Source: CAVWUA01 sp963758025 (lineage in GTDB: Bacteria > Planctomycetota > Planctomycetia > Isosphaerales > Isosphaeraceae). Taken from it: a stretch of 64,000 nt of DNA. Below, one piece after another: positions 48,071-58,040 of this stretch. Made by a program: the position numbers and the translations under genes. The notes beneath the pieces were generated by a model, which was not told where the DNA came from, did not search any database, and saw only the letters and a list, made by a program, of their open reading frames with translations. The stretch covers positions 1 through 64,000 of the forward strand of contig CAVWUA010000020.1 of the NCBI GenBank assembly GCA_963758025.1, given 5' to 3'. The stretch's first letter is position 1. Each line of letters begins with the position of its first letter.

Positions 48071-48863
48071 ATGATCTTCAGCGTGACACTCAAGACGCTC
48101 TACCGGCTCCTGTTCGGGGCATTGCCCGAAGGGCCGGGGGCGGCGTCGGGCGCGGGCCTGGTGCTGGTGGCCGACGGCGTCGGCGGGTTCGATCTGTGCG
48201 GCACCAGCCTCTGCTACGCGGCGAACCGCGCGGGGCTGCCGCACGCGATCCGCATCGTCGGCTGGGGGCATGGGCCGGGCCGCTGGCACGCCGACCTGAC
48301 GAACGTCGCCAACCACGTCACCCAGGCCGAGGCGCTGGCCGCCGAGGTCCGCGCCTTCCGCGCGCGAAACCCGGAGGCCCCGGTCTTCCTCGTGGGCAAG
48401 TCCGGCGGCACGGGCATCGTCGTCCGGGCGCTGGAGCAACTGCCCGAAGGCTCCGTCGAGTCCGCCATCCTGCTGGCCCCGGCCCTCTCGCCGCGCTACG
48501 ACCTGACGCGCGCCCTGCGGGCCGTCAGGCGCGAGATGGTCGTCTTCTGGTCGCCGCTGGACCTGATCGTCCTGGGGGCGGGAACCCGCCTCTTCGGCAC
48601 GATCGACCGGGTCCGCGCCGTCAGCGCCGGGCTGGTCGGGTTCCGCCCGCCGCCGGAGGCCGAGGCCGCGCAGTACGCCAAGCTCCGCCAGGTCCGCTGG
48701 CGGCCCCGGATGGCGCCGCACCGGATACCTCGGCGGACACGTCGGCCCGGACAGCCCGGCGTTTCTTCGGAAGTATGTCGTTCCTTTGCTGGGACTTGCG
48801 ACGCAATCGCCGGCTGATCCGGCTCCGAGGTCAAGCCCGGCGCGCGCCGCGCCGATAACGTAA
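48071..48863 (+). CDS. Alpha/beta hydrolase-like protein, one frameshift
   Basis: The repaired product of about 263 residues starts FSVTLKTLYRLLFGALP. It has GLVLVADGVGGFDLCGTSLC and a nucleophile-elbow-like FLVGKSGGTGIVVRALEQ (G-K-S-G-G). After a shift near 48712 a C-terminal GYLGGHVGPDSPAFLRKYVV follows. The classical GxSxG appears as GKSGG, so the Ser is in place. The C-terminal GGHVGPDS holds the probable catalytic His. Substrate unknown. Confidence 0.55.
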
Positions 48864-49428
48864 TGGCCCGGGGGGCTTATCCGACACGAAGAGCTCACGA
48901 AGGCCCTCCGCCGGGCTCCCGCAACGGGAGCGTTCCCTCGGGCAAGATTGCCGCACGCACCGACGATAACCCGCCGTTTCCCTATCCGATCGCTCTCGAA
49001 GATTCACCGAGGGGAGACCGCTTTGACGTGGTGAATCCGCTCGCGACTCGCCACAATGGGGAGACGGACGGCCCCCCACCCGGGCGCTGACCGACTCGAT
49101 CCGTCGCCCGGGTTCAGAGCGTGCGGGCCGTGGCCCCTCTCTTTTTGAAAGGATGGGCCTCCGCCCGCACGCTCTCCTCGCCCCTTGACCGAAACGGTCC
49201 GGGAGCGCGTGCACGAGAACTGACACCGTTGAGACCGCACCGCGCGGCGGTCTCCGCCCCTGACCACTTTGGATGGTGACACCCCACTGATCTGCACACC
49301 GACGCGTCAGGGGCGGACCGCCCCGCCAGGAACAAACCGGATCAACCCTTTGGGGACGGCCCGAATCCGGTCCGGACCCATTTTCCGTTTCGCCAGAAGC
49401 CATGCATACGAGGAGTATCAACGCCACG
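48864..49428. other. Gene-free interval with nested inverted repeats
   Basis: No gene is seen in these 565 bases upstream of eno. The second half contains three inverted repeats (listed at 49078-49322) and the eno start region. The first 200 bases hold nothing recognisable. Confidence 0.5.
49078..49322. repeat. Cluster of three inverted repeats
   Basis: ACCCGGGCG (49078-49086) pairs with CGCCCGGGT (49105-49113). AGCGTGCGGGC (49118-49128) pairs with GCCCGCACGCT (49163-49173), enclosing CTCTCTTTTTGAAAG. GGCGGTCTCCGCCCCTGAC near 49243 pairs with GTCAGGGGCGGACCGCC ending near 49323, with two bases unmatched. Three structured blocks in a row look like a mobile palindrome array or a structured RNA. 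Confidence 0.55.
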
Positions 49429-50749
49429 ATGAGCACGCACCCCGCCCCATCCACCCGAATCGCCGCGATCCGGGGCCGCGAGATCCTCGACAGCCGCGGC
49501 AACCCGACCGTCGAGGTCGACGTCATCCTGGCCGACGGCACCCTCGGCCGCGCGGCGGTCCCCTCCGGCGCCAGCACCGGCATCTACGAGGCCGTCGAGC
49601 TGCGCGACGGCGACAAGAAGCGCTACCTGGGCAAGGGCGTGACCAAGGCCGTCGCCAACGTCAACGACGCCCTCGGCCAAGGTCGTCGTCGGCCGCGACG
49701 CCACCGACCAGGTCGGCCTGGACCGCGCGATGATCGAGGCCGACGGCACCCCGAACAAGGGGAAGCTCGGCGCCAACGCCATCCTCGGCGTCAGCCTCGC
49801 CGCCGCCAAGGCCGCCGCCGCCAGCCGCGGCCTGCCCCTCTACCGCTACATCGGCGGCGCCGAACGCCCGCGTCCTGCCCGTGCCGATGGCCAACATCAT
49901 CAACGGCGGCAAGCACGCCGACAACAAGATCGACTTCCAGGAATTCATGGTCATGCCCATCGGCGCCAAGAGCTTCTCCGAGGGCATCCGCATGGTCGCC
50001 GAGGTCTTCCACAACCTCAAGTCCGTGCTCAAGAAGGCCGGCCACAACACGGCCGTCGGCGACGAGGGGGGCTTCGCCCCGAACCTCGACAACGAGGAGG
50101 CGATCACGTTCATCCTCGACGCCGTCGACAAGGCCGGCTACACCGCCGGACCGCGACAAGGACTTCGCCATCGCCCTCGACTGCGCCAGCTCCGAACTGT
50201 TCGACGAGGGGGAGAAGAAGGGCTACAAGTTCTGGAAGTCCGCCCCGGACAAGCTCTTCTCCAGCCAGCAGATGATCGACCTGTTCGGCTCGCTGGGTCG
50301 ACAAGTACCCGATCATCTCGATCGAGGACCCGCTCGACCAGGACGACTGGGACGGCTACGCCGCCATCACCAAGGCCCTCGGCGACAAGGTCCAGATCGT
50401 CGGCGACGACTTCTTCGTCACCAACACCGAGCGCCTGTCGAAGGGGATCGCCCAGGGCTGCTGCAACAGCATCCTGATCAAGGTCAACCAGATCGGCACC
50501 CTGACCGAGACGCTGGAGGCCGTCGAGATGGCCCACCGCGCCGGCTACACGTCGGTCATGAGCCACCGCTCGGGCGAGACCGAGGACGCCACCATCGCCG
50601 ACATCGCCGTGGCCACCAACTGCGGCCAGATCAAGACCGGCAGCGCCAGCCGCTCCGACCGCATCGCCAAGTACAACCAGCTCCTCCGCATCGAGGAAGA
50701 GCTGGGCGCCGGCGCCGTCTACGGCGCGAAGCTGCTGAAGAAAGTCTGA
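49429..50749 (+). CDS. eno: Enolase, four frameshifts
   Basis: Enolase converts 2-phosphoglycerate to phosphoenolpyruvate. All conserved blocks are present: GREILDSRGNPTVEVDV, VPSGASTGIYEAVELRDG, GANAILGVSLA, NIINGGKHADNKIDFQEFM, AVGDEGGFAPNLDNEEA, ISIEDPLDQDDWDGYAAI, GDDFFVTNTERLSKGI, ILIKVNQIGTLTE, VMSHRSGETEDATIAD and GQIKTGSASRSDRIAKYNQL. Frames change near 49678, 49863, 50150 and 50298, each by one extra base next to G or C. Enolase is essential, so these are almost surely sequence errors. The repaired length of about 439 residues fits. Confidence 0.9.
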
Positions 50750-50797
50750 CGCGATCGGCCGGCATGAAACACAGCCGGCCGGCCGGTTCGAAATCGG

Positions 50798-50850
50798 AAC
50801 GCCCCCACTCGGTCCTCTGCTATCGCGGAAAGGGTCGGGATGGGGGCGTT
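50798..50850 (+). terminator. Hairpin after eno
   Basis: AACGCCCCCA (50798-50807) pairs with TGGGGGCGTT (50841-50850), with partial inner pairing. It lies about 50 bases past the eno stop. The large loop and lack of a U tract keep confidence low. Confidence 0.35.
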
Positions 50851-50937
50851 GTGTTGGCATGGCGTTCGCACCCTCGTCCGTGTTGTCCGCCCACGAACCC
50901 AATCAGCAACCACGAATCCAAACGAAACGAGGGGACG

Positions 50938-51279
50938 ATGGCTGACAAGAGCGTCAAGAAGGTCAACTCGGCCAACTCACCGCGCGGGGACATGGGGCAG
51001 AAGTATCTCGCCTCGGGCGTGAGCCTGGCCATGCGGCTCTGGGACAACATGACGCCGGGCAGCGAGGAAGGCCCGACGACCCGCGACTACGAGACCGTCG
51101 GCTACGTCATCCAGGGCAAGGCCGAGCTGCATCTGGAGGGCCAGATGGTCCTGCTGGAGCCCGGCGACTCGTGGGTCGTGCCCAAGGGAGCGACACACCA
51201 CTACAAGGTCCTGGAACCGCTGACCGCCGTTGAGGCCACCCACCCACCGGCCCACGCCCACGGCCGGGACAAGGCGTGA
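50938..51279 (+). CDS. Small cupin-domain protein
   Basis: 113 residues, intact. The cupin barrel is seen in YETVGYVIQGKAELHLEGQM and LLEPGDSWVVPKGATHHYKV, the two half-motifs. The His of the second motif (ATHHYKV) is present, while the first motif lacks the usual HxH, so metal binding is uncertain. A His-rich tail (HPPAHAHGRDKA) could contribute a ligand. ATG 50938 follows GAGGGG. Its 3' end is 18 bases from the convergent peptidase gene. Confidence 0.7.
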   Translation: MADKSVKKVNSANSPRGDMGQKYLASGVSLAMRLWDNMTPGSEEGPTTRDYETVGYVIQGKAELHLEGQMVLLEPGDSWVVPKGATHHYKVLEPLTAVEATHPPAHAHGRDKA

Positions 51280-51297
51280 TCCGGGCGCGGAAACGCG

Positions 51298-52341
51298 TCA
51301 GAGATCGCCCCCGGCCAGCTCGGCGACGACCCGCGCAGGCCATCCACCACGAGGGCCATGCGGTCGTAGTCGAGCTTCTCGGGTGTGTCCCGGGCCGAGT
51401 GGTAGTACGGGTAGCGGAATGGCGCGGTGTCGGTGACCATCAAGGCCGGGTAGTCCTCCTGCCAGAACGACCAGTGGTCCGACCAGCCGACCCCCGGCAA
51501 GAAGCCCGGCAAGGCGGCCCCCTCCGAGGGGAACCGCGCGAGGCGCCGGAACGCGCCAAGGGCCTGGCGCACCAGCGGGCCGGATGGCCTCGTTGCCGAT
51601 GAACCCGATGAAGTTCCCCGTCGAGGGATAGAGGGCCCCCAGGGGCGGCGGATACTGCTGGCTGTCCGGCGCGTCGGTGTAGTAGCCGATCGTCTCCAGG
51701 CTGACCATCCCCACGATGTTCTCCCCGCGCTGGCGACACGCTCGGGCATAGACCCGGCTGCCCATGGCCTCCGTCTGGAAGAAGGGCGGCTCCTCGTTGA
51801 CGAACAGGGCGAACCGCAGGGTGCGGTCCGGCGTCGTCCCGGCCGCGCGCCGGGCCAGGGCCAGGACGGCCGCGACGCCCGAGGCATTGTCGTTGGCCGC
51901 CGGCAGGTCCAGGCACGAATCGTAATGGGCGCCGATAATGACGATCTCGCCCGGCCGTCGCTTGCCGGGGATCTCCACGTCGAGGTTAACGCACGTGTGG
52001 CCGTCCACCGAGTACGCCTGTTGCCGCACCTCGTAACCCGCCTCGCGGAGTTCGGCGACGAGCCACGCCCGAGCCTCGTCAAGCCCCGCCTCGGCCGTTC
52101 CGACGCAGCGCGGGCCGATCGTCCCGGCCAGCCGGTGCACGTCGCGCCACAGCTCCTCGCGCAGCGCGGCCTGCGCATCCGAGAGGGGCGGCAGAGGCCC
52201 CCGATAGCTCTCGCCCGGCATGGCGATCATGGCGAAATATCCCCCTATCAGCAGGACGATCAGGACCACGAACACGACCGCCAGCCACTTGAGTGCCGAT
52301 CGAGAGACCAGACGTGGGCGTAATCGCCGGAGTTCGGCCAT
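51298..52341 (-). CDS. M28-family membrane-anchored metallopeptidase, frameshifted
   Basis: From ATG 52341 a membrane anchor (LKWLAVVFVVLIVLLIGGYF) precedes the M28 aminopeptidase domain. Zinc ligands are visible in IIGAHYDSCLDLPAANDNAS (His, Asp), LFVNEEPPFF (Glu-Glu), SLETIGYY and, after a shift near 51585, GVGWSDHWSFWQEDYPAL (His). A second shift near 51345 closes the C-terminus as VDGLRRVVAELAGGDL. About 347 residues. All five ligand positions are covered. The start lies 11 bases past the trpS stop, same strand. Confidence 0.75.
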   Translation of the reverse strand: MAELRRLRPRLVSRSALKWLAVVFVVLIVLLIGGYFAMIAMPGESYRGPLPPLSDAQAALREELWRDVHRLAGTIGPRCVGTAEAGLDEARAWLVAELREAGYEVRQQAYSVDGHTCVNLDVEIPGKRRPGEIVIIGAHYDSCLDLPAANDNASGVAAVLALARRAAGTTPDRTLRFALFVNEEPPFFQTEAMGSRVYARACRQRGENIVGMVSLETIGYYTDAPDSQQYPPPLGALYPSTGNFIGFIGNEAIRPAGAPGPWRVPAPRAVPLGGGRLAGLLAGGRLVGPLVVLAGGLPGLDGHRHRAIPLPVLPLGPGHTREARLRPHGPRGGWPARVVAELAGGDL

Positions 52342-52351
52342 CGGGTCCCTC

Positions 52352-53312
52352 TCACGCCACCCCGCACGCCTGGCGCGCCGGTCGAGCACGCCGCGGGCGG
52401 TCTTGCGGCGCGCTCGGCGGCGGCGGCGCGGACCTCGGCGACGCGCTCGGGGTGGGCGACCCACTCGGCGCGGCGGTCGCGGGCCTCGGCGAAATGGTTG
52501 CTCATGTGCTCGGCCAGGCGGGTCTTCACCTCGCCGTAACCGATCCCCCCCTCGCGGTAGCGCCGCTCGACCTCGGCGATCTCCTCCGCCGGCGCGAACA
52601 GCTTGAACAACTGGAAGAGGTTGTCGGTGTCGGGGTTCTTCGGGGCCTCGACGGGCGTGCTGTCGGTGACGATCTTCTTGCACTTCTTGAGGATCGTCTT
52701 CGGCTCGTCGAAGATCTCGATCGTGTTGGCGTAGCTCTTGGACATCTTCCGTCCGTCCAGGCCCGGCACGACGGCCACGTCCTTGAGGATGTGCGGCTCG
52801 GGCAGCGTGAAGACCTCGCCGAAGGTGTTGTTGAACCGCTCGGCGATGTCGCGGGTGATCTCCAGGTGCTGCTTCTGGTCCTGCCCCACCGGCACGACCT
52901 CGGCGTCGTACAGCAGGATGTCGGCCGCCTGGAGCACCGGGTAGGCGAACAGGCCGTGCTCGGCGGGAAGCCCCTGCTGGACCTTGTCCTTGAAGCTGAC
53001 GCACTTCTCCAGCCACGACATCGGCGTGATGGTCGTCAGGAGCCAGGCCAGCTCGGTCGTCTCGGGCACGTCCGACTGGACGAACAGCGTCACCCGATCC
53101 GGGTCGACCCCCAGCGAGAGCAGGTCCACGACCACGTCGAAGACCAATTGGCGGAGCCGGTCGGCGTCGCGGATGCTGGTCAGGGCATGGTAGTTGGCGA
53201 CGAAGTAAAAGGCGTCGTTGCCTTGCTGAAGCGCGAGGTACTGCCGGATCGCGCCGAAGTAGTTGCCGATGTGCAAGGCCCCGGAGGGCTGGATTCCCGA
53301 CAAGACACGCAT
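52352..53312 (-). CDS. trpS: Tryptophanyl-tRNA synthetase
   Basis: Class I synthetase that charges tRNA-Trp. The HIGH region is SGIQPSGALHIGNYFGAIRQ and the KMSKS loop is PGLDGRKMSKSYAN. VPVGQDQKQHLEITRDIAER, ILLYDAEV and DTDNLFQLFKLFAP are also typical. ATG 53312 gives the standard N-terminus MRVLSGIQPSG. The last 25 residues run through one or two one-base shifts (52420-52375) before the natural stop at 52352. The repaired length of about 320 is normal. Confidence 0.9.
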
Positions 53313-53528
53313 GACGATCCCATTCCCGGTCGTTTTTCGAAGCGTTTTCTTATCCCAAGAGCGGCCTGTCTCGAAACGCCGCATCACACGGAATCTCGCC
53401 ACTGTAACACCCGGCCCGGTCCGCGGCCAAGTCCGGCGGCGATCCGGGGTGGGCCGGATCGAACCCGCGCGGCTATCATGGAAGAGGCCCCTTGCCCCTG
53501 GAGAACGTGGAGAGAAAAAGGACCATCG

Positions 53529-53960
53529 ATGACCGGCATCTACGACGACCACGGCATCCGCTTCGAGTATCCCGGCGACTGGGAGCTGGATGTCACCCAG
53601 GACGGCACCCGGACGACCGTCTCCGTGCAGGCGCCGAGCGGCCTGGCCTTCGGCCTGGTGACGCTCGATGAGGAATGCCCCGACCCGGCCGAGGTGGCCG
53701 ACGATGCGCTGGCCGCCATGCGCGAGGAGTATCCCGAATTGGACGCGGTCCCCGCCCTGGAAACGATCGACGGTCAGCCGGCGACCGGGCACGACCTGGA
53801 GTTCATCAGCCTCGACGTGCCCACCGAATGCACGATCCGCTGCTACCGCACCCCCCGGCGCACGGTCCTGATCTTCGGCCAGTGGACCGACCTCGACGAC
53901 GACGAAGCCGAGGGGCAGCTCGTCGGCGTGCGGCGGTCCCTGGAAGAAACCGACGCGTGA
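53529..53960 (+). CDS. Hypothetical soluble protein
   Basis: 143 residues, intact. It begins MTGIYDDHGIRFEYPGDWEL and contains EECPDPAEVADDALAAMREE. The W-and-aromatic-rich start (IRFEYPGDWELDVTQDGTRT) resembles PsbP/DcrB-like folds in which a short domain begins with 'F-x-YPxxW', but this is an inference. There is no signal peptide. GAGAAAAAGGA lies upstream of the ATG. It is followed after 17 bases by a membrane protein, same strand. Confidence 0.55.
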   Translation: MTGIYDDHGIRFEYPGDWELDVTQDGTRTTVSVQAPSGLAFGLVTLDEECPDPAEVADDALAAMREEYPELDAVPALETIDGQPATGHDLEFISLDVPTECTIRCYRTPRRTVLIFGQWTDLDDDEAEGQLVGVRRSLEETDA

Positions 53961-53977
53961 CGGGACCTCGTGCCGCG

Positions 53978-55579
53978 ATGCCTGAAATCGCCGTGGAAAC
54001 GCCCTCGCGGTCGCCGTCGCGGGCCGGAGCGTCGTTCGGCGTGACCGCCCTGGTCCTGGCTCTGAGCCTGTTCGTGCTGGCCGATACGGTGGCCGACCCG
54101 GACCTCTGGGGGCACGTCCGCTTCGGGCAGGACATCCTCCGTGCGGGCCGGGTCGTGCGCGACGACCCCTATTCGTACCTCTCCGAACCCGGAACGTGGA
54201 TCAACCACGAGTGGCTGGCCGAGGTGCTCTTCGCCCTGACGTATGACGCCGCCGGCCCGCCGGGATTGATCGGGCTGAAGGTCGCGCTCGGGCTGGTCGT
54301 CGTCGGCCTTGGCCATGCGGCCTTGCGCCGACGGGGCCTGAGCGCGGGCCGCTCCGCGCTCCTGATGCTGCTGGTGCTGGTGCCGCTACGGATGGGGCTG
54401 GGCACGATCCGCCCTCATGCGTTCACGTATCTGGGCGTCCTGCTGACCCTGCTGGCGCTCGACGCGGCGGAGCGAGGGCGCTGGGGCTTGGCTCGTCGGC
54501 GTGCCGCCCTTGCTGGCGTTCTGGGCGAACCTGCACGGCGGCTTCCTGGCGGGCCTGGGAATCGTCGTCATCTGGGGCCTGGTGAAGCTGACCGGGACCT
54601 TGCGGCGGGCGTACTGGCGCGAGGCGCTGGGGATCGGGCTGGTCGTGACCGCGAGCGGGCTGGCCACGCTCATCAACCCGTACGGGGTCCGCCTGCTGAC
54701 GTTCCTCCTCCGCACGGCGACGGTGCCCCGGCCGGAGATCAACGAGTGGAAGCCGCTGACGTTGACGAGCCTCGGGGGCGCGGTGGCGCTCTTGCTCATG
54801 GGGATCGGCCTCGCGGGACTGATCGCGAGCCGAACGCCGCGACGGCCCGGCCTGGTCGCCGTCTTCGTCGTGCTGGCGGTCCTGCCGTGGTCCTCCGCGC
54901 GGCACTTGCCGCTGTTCGCCCTGGCGGTCGTCGTGCTGGCCGGCGAGCCGATCGCCGACGTCTGGAACCGGGCGAGGCCCCCTCGGAAACGGGGGCGAGG
55001 GCGCGGCTCGGGATGACGGTCGCGCTGGGGATCGTGTCGTTGGTCCTGATCGGGTTCTCCCTGCCGCGCTTCGGCTGCATCCGGCTGGACCGCCGCCATT
55101 TCCCGTTCCCGAGCCGCGCGGTGATGCTCTTGCGGCGCGGCGGAGCGCGCGGCCATCTGGCCGTCGATTTCGACTGGGGAGAATACGTCCTCTGGCATCT
55201 CGGCCCGAGGGTGCAAGTCTCCCTGGACGGCCGCCGCGAGACGGTCTATACCGACGCCGCGTACCGGCAGCAGCTCGACTTCCGCGCCGGCACGGGGGAC
55301 TGGAACGCCTTCCTGCGGACGACCCCGACCGACATGATCCTCCTCCGCCGCGGCACCGCCGCCGACAACCTCATGCGGCGCGAGCCGGGCTGGGTCGCCG
55401 TCTATGCCGACACGCTCTGCATGCTCTACTGGCGAGAGGGCTGGAACCCCGAGCTTCTGGACCGCCTCGCCCGCCTCCCCCTGCCCCCCCTGCCCGACGA
55501 CGGCGACGGCCTGTGCTTCCCGGGCGTCACCCCGAGACAGACGCCACGAGACGAAGGGCGGACGGAACGCACGCTCTGA
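53978..55579 (+). CDS. Polytopic membrane protein, glycosyltransferase-like, two frameshifts
   Basis: The repaired product of about 533 residues has around ten hydrophobic segments: FGVTALVLALSLFVLADTVA, PLLAFWANLHGGFLAGLGIV, TASGLATLINPYGV, and further. An N-terminal DPDLWGHVRFGQDIL and PGTWINHEWLAEVLFALTYD give the D-x-D/H-E-W loop of a planctomycete and myxobacterial membrane family related to GT-C enzymes. A soluble C-terminal domain (LAVDFDWGEYVLWHLGPRVQ) resembles DUF-type periplasmic caps. Shifts lie near 54495 and 55005. Confidence 0.55.
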   Translation: MPEIAVETPSRSPSRAGASFGVTALVLALSLFVLADTVADPDLWGHVRFGQDILRAGRVVRDDPYSYLSEPGTWINHEWLAEVLFALTYDAAGPPGLIGLKVALGLVVVGLGHAALRRRGLSAGRSALLMLLVLVPLRMGLGTIRPHAFTYLGVLLTLLALDAAERGRWGLARRRAALAGVLGEPARRLPGGPGNRRHLGPGEADRDLAAGVLARGAGDRAGRDRERAGHAHQPVRGPPADVPPPHGDGAPAGDQRVEAADVDEPRGRGGALAHGDRPRGTDREPNAATARPGRRLRRAGGPAVVLRAALAAVRPGGRRAGRRADRRRLEPGEAPSETGARARLGMTVALGIVSLVLIGFSLPRFGCIRLDRRHFPFPSRAVMLLRRGGARGHLAVDFDWGEYVLWHLGPRVQVSLDGRRETVYTDAAYRQQLDFRAGTGDWNAFLRTTPTDMILLRRGTAADNLMRREPGWVAVYADTLCMLYWREGWNPELLDRLARLPLPPLPDDGDGLCFPGVTPRQTPRDEGRTERTL

Positions 55580-55706
55580 CCGCCTCGATCCGTTCGTTCG
55601 AGGACGAGTCCCAAAAATGACGATCCCCGAATTCACCGTGGGTGGAGGGACCAGGGCGTATCGCTGCGGGGAAGGGCGGGTGGTGTCGAAAAAGCACGGC
55701 GCACGT

Positions 55707-56751
55707 TCACAACGCCGAGTGGCCGAACGCCTCCTGCAAGGCCCATCGTGCCCGATGAAGGATCGGCGGGTCCGCGAACCCGACGCCGATCCTCCGGATG
55801 GCGAGGGCGTCGGTCGAGCCCGGGCGATTCACGCCCTCGATCGAGGTGAAGGCCAGTCGATAGCCCGACTCGCGGGCCACGCGGATCGTCAGGTCGTCCA
55901 GGGACCCCGGCCAGCCGTAGGGGTAGGCCAGGGCGTCGATCGCGCCGCCGAGCTTGCTCTCAAGGAGCCGCTTCGATTCGGTGAGCTCGACGCGCCGATC
56001 GCTTTCCGAAAGCGAGCCAAGCTCGCGATGCGTGACCGTGTGCGAGCCGATCGACATCCCCGCCCGGCGTAGCTCCCGGGCCTGGTCCCAGGACATGGTC
56101 AGATCGCGACCGAGCCGATCCTCGTCGACAACCACCTCGGCCCGGTCCTCCAGACCCGGCGCGAAACCTCGCGTCGTCGAGGATATGGTGATCCAGATAG
56201 ACCCGGACCAGTCGGGCGATCGCCTCGGCGTGCGTGGCGCGTGACAGGTCGATCTCGACCGGCTCGGGCCAGTCGAGCCGGAGGACCGGCACCCTGGTCT
56301 TCGCGATCACGAAGGCAATGTGGTCCCACCAGAAAAGCCGGGGCTCTTGCAAGAAGCCCGGGAGGAGGAAGAACGTCGCGGGGATTCCCATCGACCTGAG
56401 GATCGGGAGGGCGACCTCGTAATTATCTCGGTAGCCATCGTCGAATGTCACCAACGCCGAGGGCCTCTCCACCCGGAATCCGTCCTCGGCCAGCCCGGCC
56501 AGCTCGTCGAGCGTGATCAGGTGATGGGTCCTGGCCAGCGACTCGAGCTCGACCCTGAGGCCCTCGGGCGTGGCCGAGGCGACGCCTTCATAATAAGGCT
56601 CCGCCGATCGGTCAACGATCCGATGATACGTCAGGACCAGCAGCCCCGGCCGCCTTGAGACCCGTTCGATCAGCCCGATCAGGCCGATATCCCTCATTCG
56701 CCTTGCCAGGAATGCGCGCTTGTGGGAAATGATTGGCAATGGAATTCTCAC
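55707..56751 (-). CDS. Polysaccharide deacetylase (NodB-like), one frameshift
   Basis: A carbohydrate esterase 4 domain: LLVLTYHRIVDRSAEPYYEG, then LVTFDDGYRDNYEVALPILR with the catalytic Asp and metal Asp. After a shift near 56160, MSIGSHTVTHRELGSLSESD supplies the H-x3-H metal site, and ALAYPYGWPGSLDDLTIRVA follows. About 347 residues. GTG 56751 was chosen because it overlaps the upstream stop in GTGA, giving tight coupling to the GNAT gene. It likely deacetylates an exported or envelope polysaccharide. Confidence 0.8.
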
Positions 56752-57800
56752 GTGTAAGCGTAATCCGCCTCGGTCATCGTCAGGTGGAACCTCGCGTCGG
56801 GGGGGATCAGCTTCGATCGGTCTCGGAGCCGGAAATCGATCGTGTGCGCTTGCGAATAGCCGGCCGCCCGGAGTGCCTGAGCCGCCCACTCGGTCGAGGC
56901 GACGGAGGTGGCGACGTCGGCCCGCTGAGCCTTCAATGCGTCGGTCAGGGCGTGGACCGCCCCGTGCCAGGCCCGTTCATCGAGGTCGTCGAGGAGCAGC
57001 TCGGCGACCTTGCCGACGACGACCTGGCCCGGTCGAGGGACGACGGCGAGCACGGCGATCCCTCGGAGGCGGCCGTCTCGCAGGAGATGCCAGCCGGTGA
57101 TCCCTCCTCGGGGGTAGCGGAGCAGGTGGTTGAGCAGGTCCGGCCCGCGCGAGGTGAACACGGCCCGGGCCTCGGTCGCCGCCAGGATCGGTTCGATCTC
57201 GGAGCCGAAGGTCTCGACCGGGCGGATGGTGACGCGGACCCCCGGGGGAGGGATCGATCTTCCGAGCAGCCGGCCGGCATCCCTGGCCACCCGGAAGGCT
57301 CGACCGATCGGGCCGGGGCCGGGGACCTTCCAGCGGTAGCCGGCACGGAGGACCCTCTGGAACATCGGGACCAACCCGACGAGGTTGTACCCCCCCCGAC
57401 TGATCACGGCCCGGGCCGCCTCGCTGCCACCCAGAACGTACTGAGTATCGGTCGCGCGGTGAACCCGCCTCATCAAGGTCGCCCCCACGCCCGAGGCCGA
57501 CCGGTCGGCAAGCCAATCGGTCATATGAAGCGTTGACACGCCTTCCGTCGGCAGCCCGCCCCCACGGAACCGGCCCGGGCAGACGCCCAGATGCCCCACG
57601 ATCCGGCCGGTCTCGGGTTCGCGAGCCAGGTAGCTTCGCGGCATCTCGCCCGCGTCGTCGCCCCTCGGATCGAAGTATTTCCAGCGGAGGACCTCGGTCG
57701 AGGCGAACGCCGAATCGTCGGGCGTGTGAAAGCCCTCGGTCAGGAATCGCCCGAGTTCCGGGAGATCGTCCGGAATCGTGGGCCGGATCTCATGAGCCAT
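56748..57800 (-). CDS. GNAT-family acetyltransferase in a polysaccharide locus
   Basis: 350 residues, intact. The N-terminal GNAT part has IRPTIPDDLPELGRFLTEGF and a central STLHMTDWLADRSASGVGAT, then LMRRVHRATDTQYVLGGSEA. A second part ends ALRAAGYSQAHTIDFRLRDR. The length fits double-GNAT or FemAB-like enzymes that modify sugars or peptides. ATG 57800 begins MAHEIRPTIPDDL. It overlaps the polysaccharide deacetylase gene by 4 bases, so both probably act on the same glycan. Confidence 0.65.
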   Translation of the reverse strand: MAHEIRPTIPDDLPELGRFLTEGFHTPDDSAFASTEVLRWKYFDPRGDDAGEMPRSYLAREPETGRIVGHLGVCPGRFRGGGLPTEGVSTLHMTDWLADRSASGVGATLMRRVHRATDTQYVLGGSEAARAVISRGGYNLVGLVPMFQRVLRAGYRWKVPGPGPIGRAFRVARDAGRLLGRSIPPPGVRVTIRPVETFGSEIEPILAATEARAVFTSRGPDLLNHLLRYPRGGITGWHLLRDGRLRGIAVLAVVPRPGQVVVGKVAELLLDDLDERAWHGAVHALTDALKAQRADVATSVASTEWAAQALRAAGYSQAHTIDFRLRDRSKLIPPDARFHLTMTEADYAYT

Positions 57801-58040
57801 GAGGCCCTGCAAATTCTTGAATAACCGGCGATCAGTCGAAACCCGTTCGCCATCGGATCCGCATGTCGCCGAGACGCCGCCCCTGCGGCCAGATCGATGC
57901 GAGGAGCAAAGCCGGAGGCCCTCGATGCGGCTCAAGGGCACCCAACGGTGACGCCTCCTTCGCCGAATCTGACATCGGCGGACGCCCGGGTCAACAAGTA
58001 TTCTCCAATCGAGAAAAATCGCAAAGGGAACGTTGCTCTC

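Noticed and set aside
49429..50749. Programmed frameshifting in enolase
   Set aside because: Four sites in one essential gene without slippery sequences or downstream structures, and similar shifts in unrelated genes, point to sequence error.
52293..53490. Long plus-strand frame opposite trpS
   Set aside because: It is the antisense shadow of trpS; only the part from 53529 on is a credible gene.
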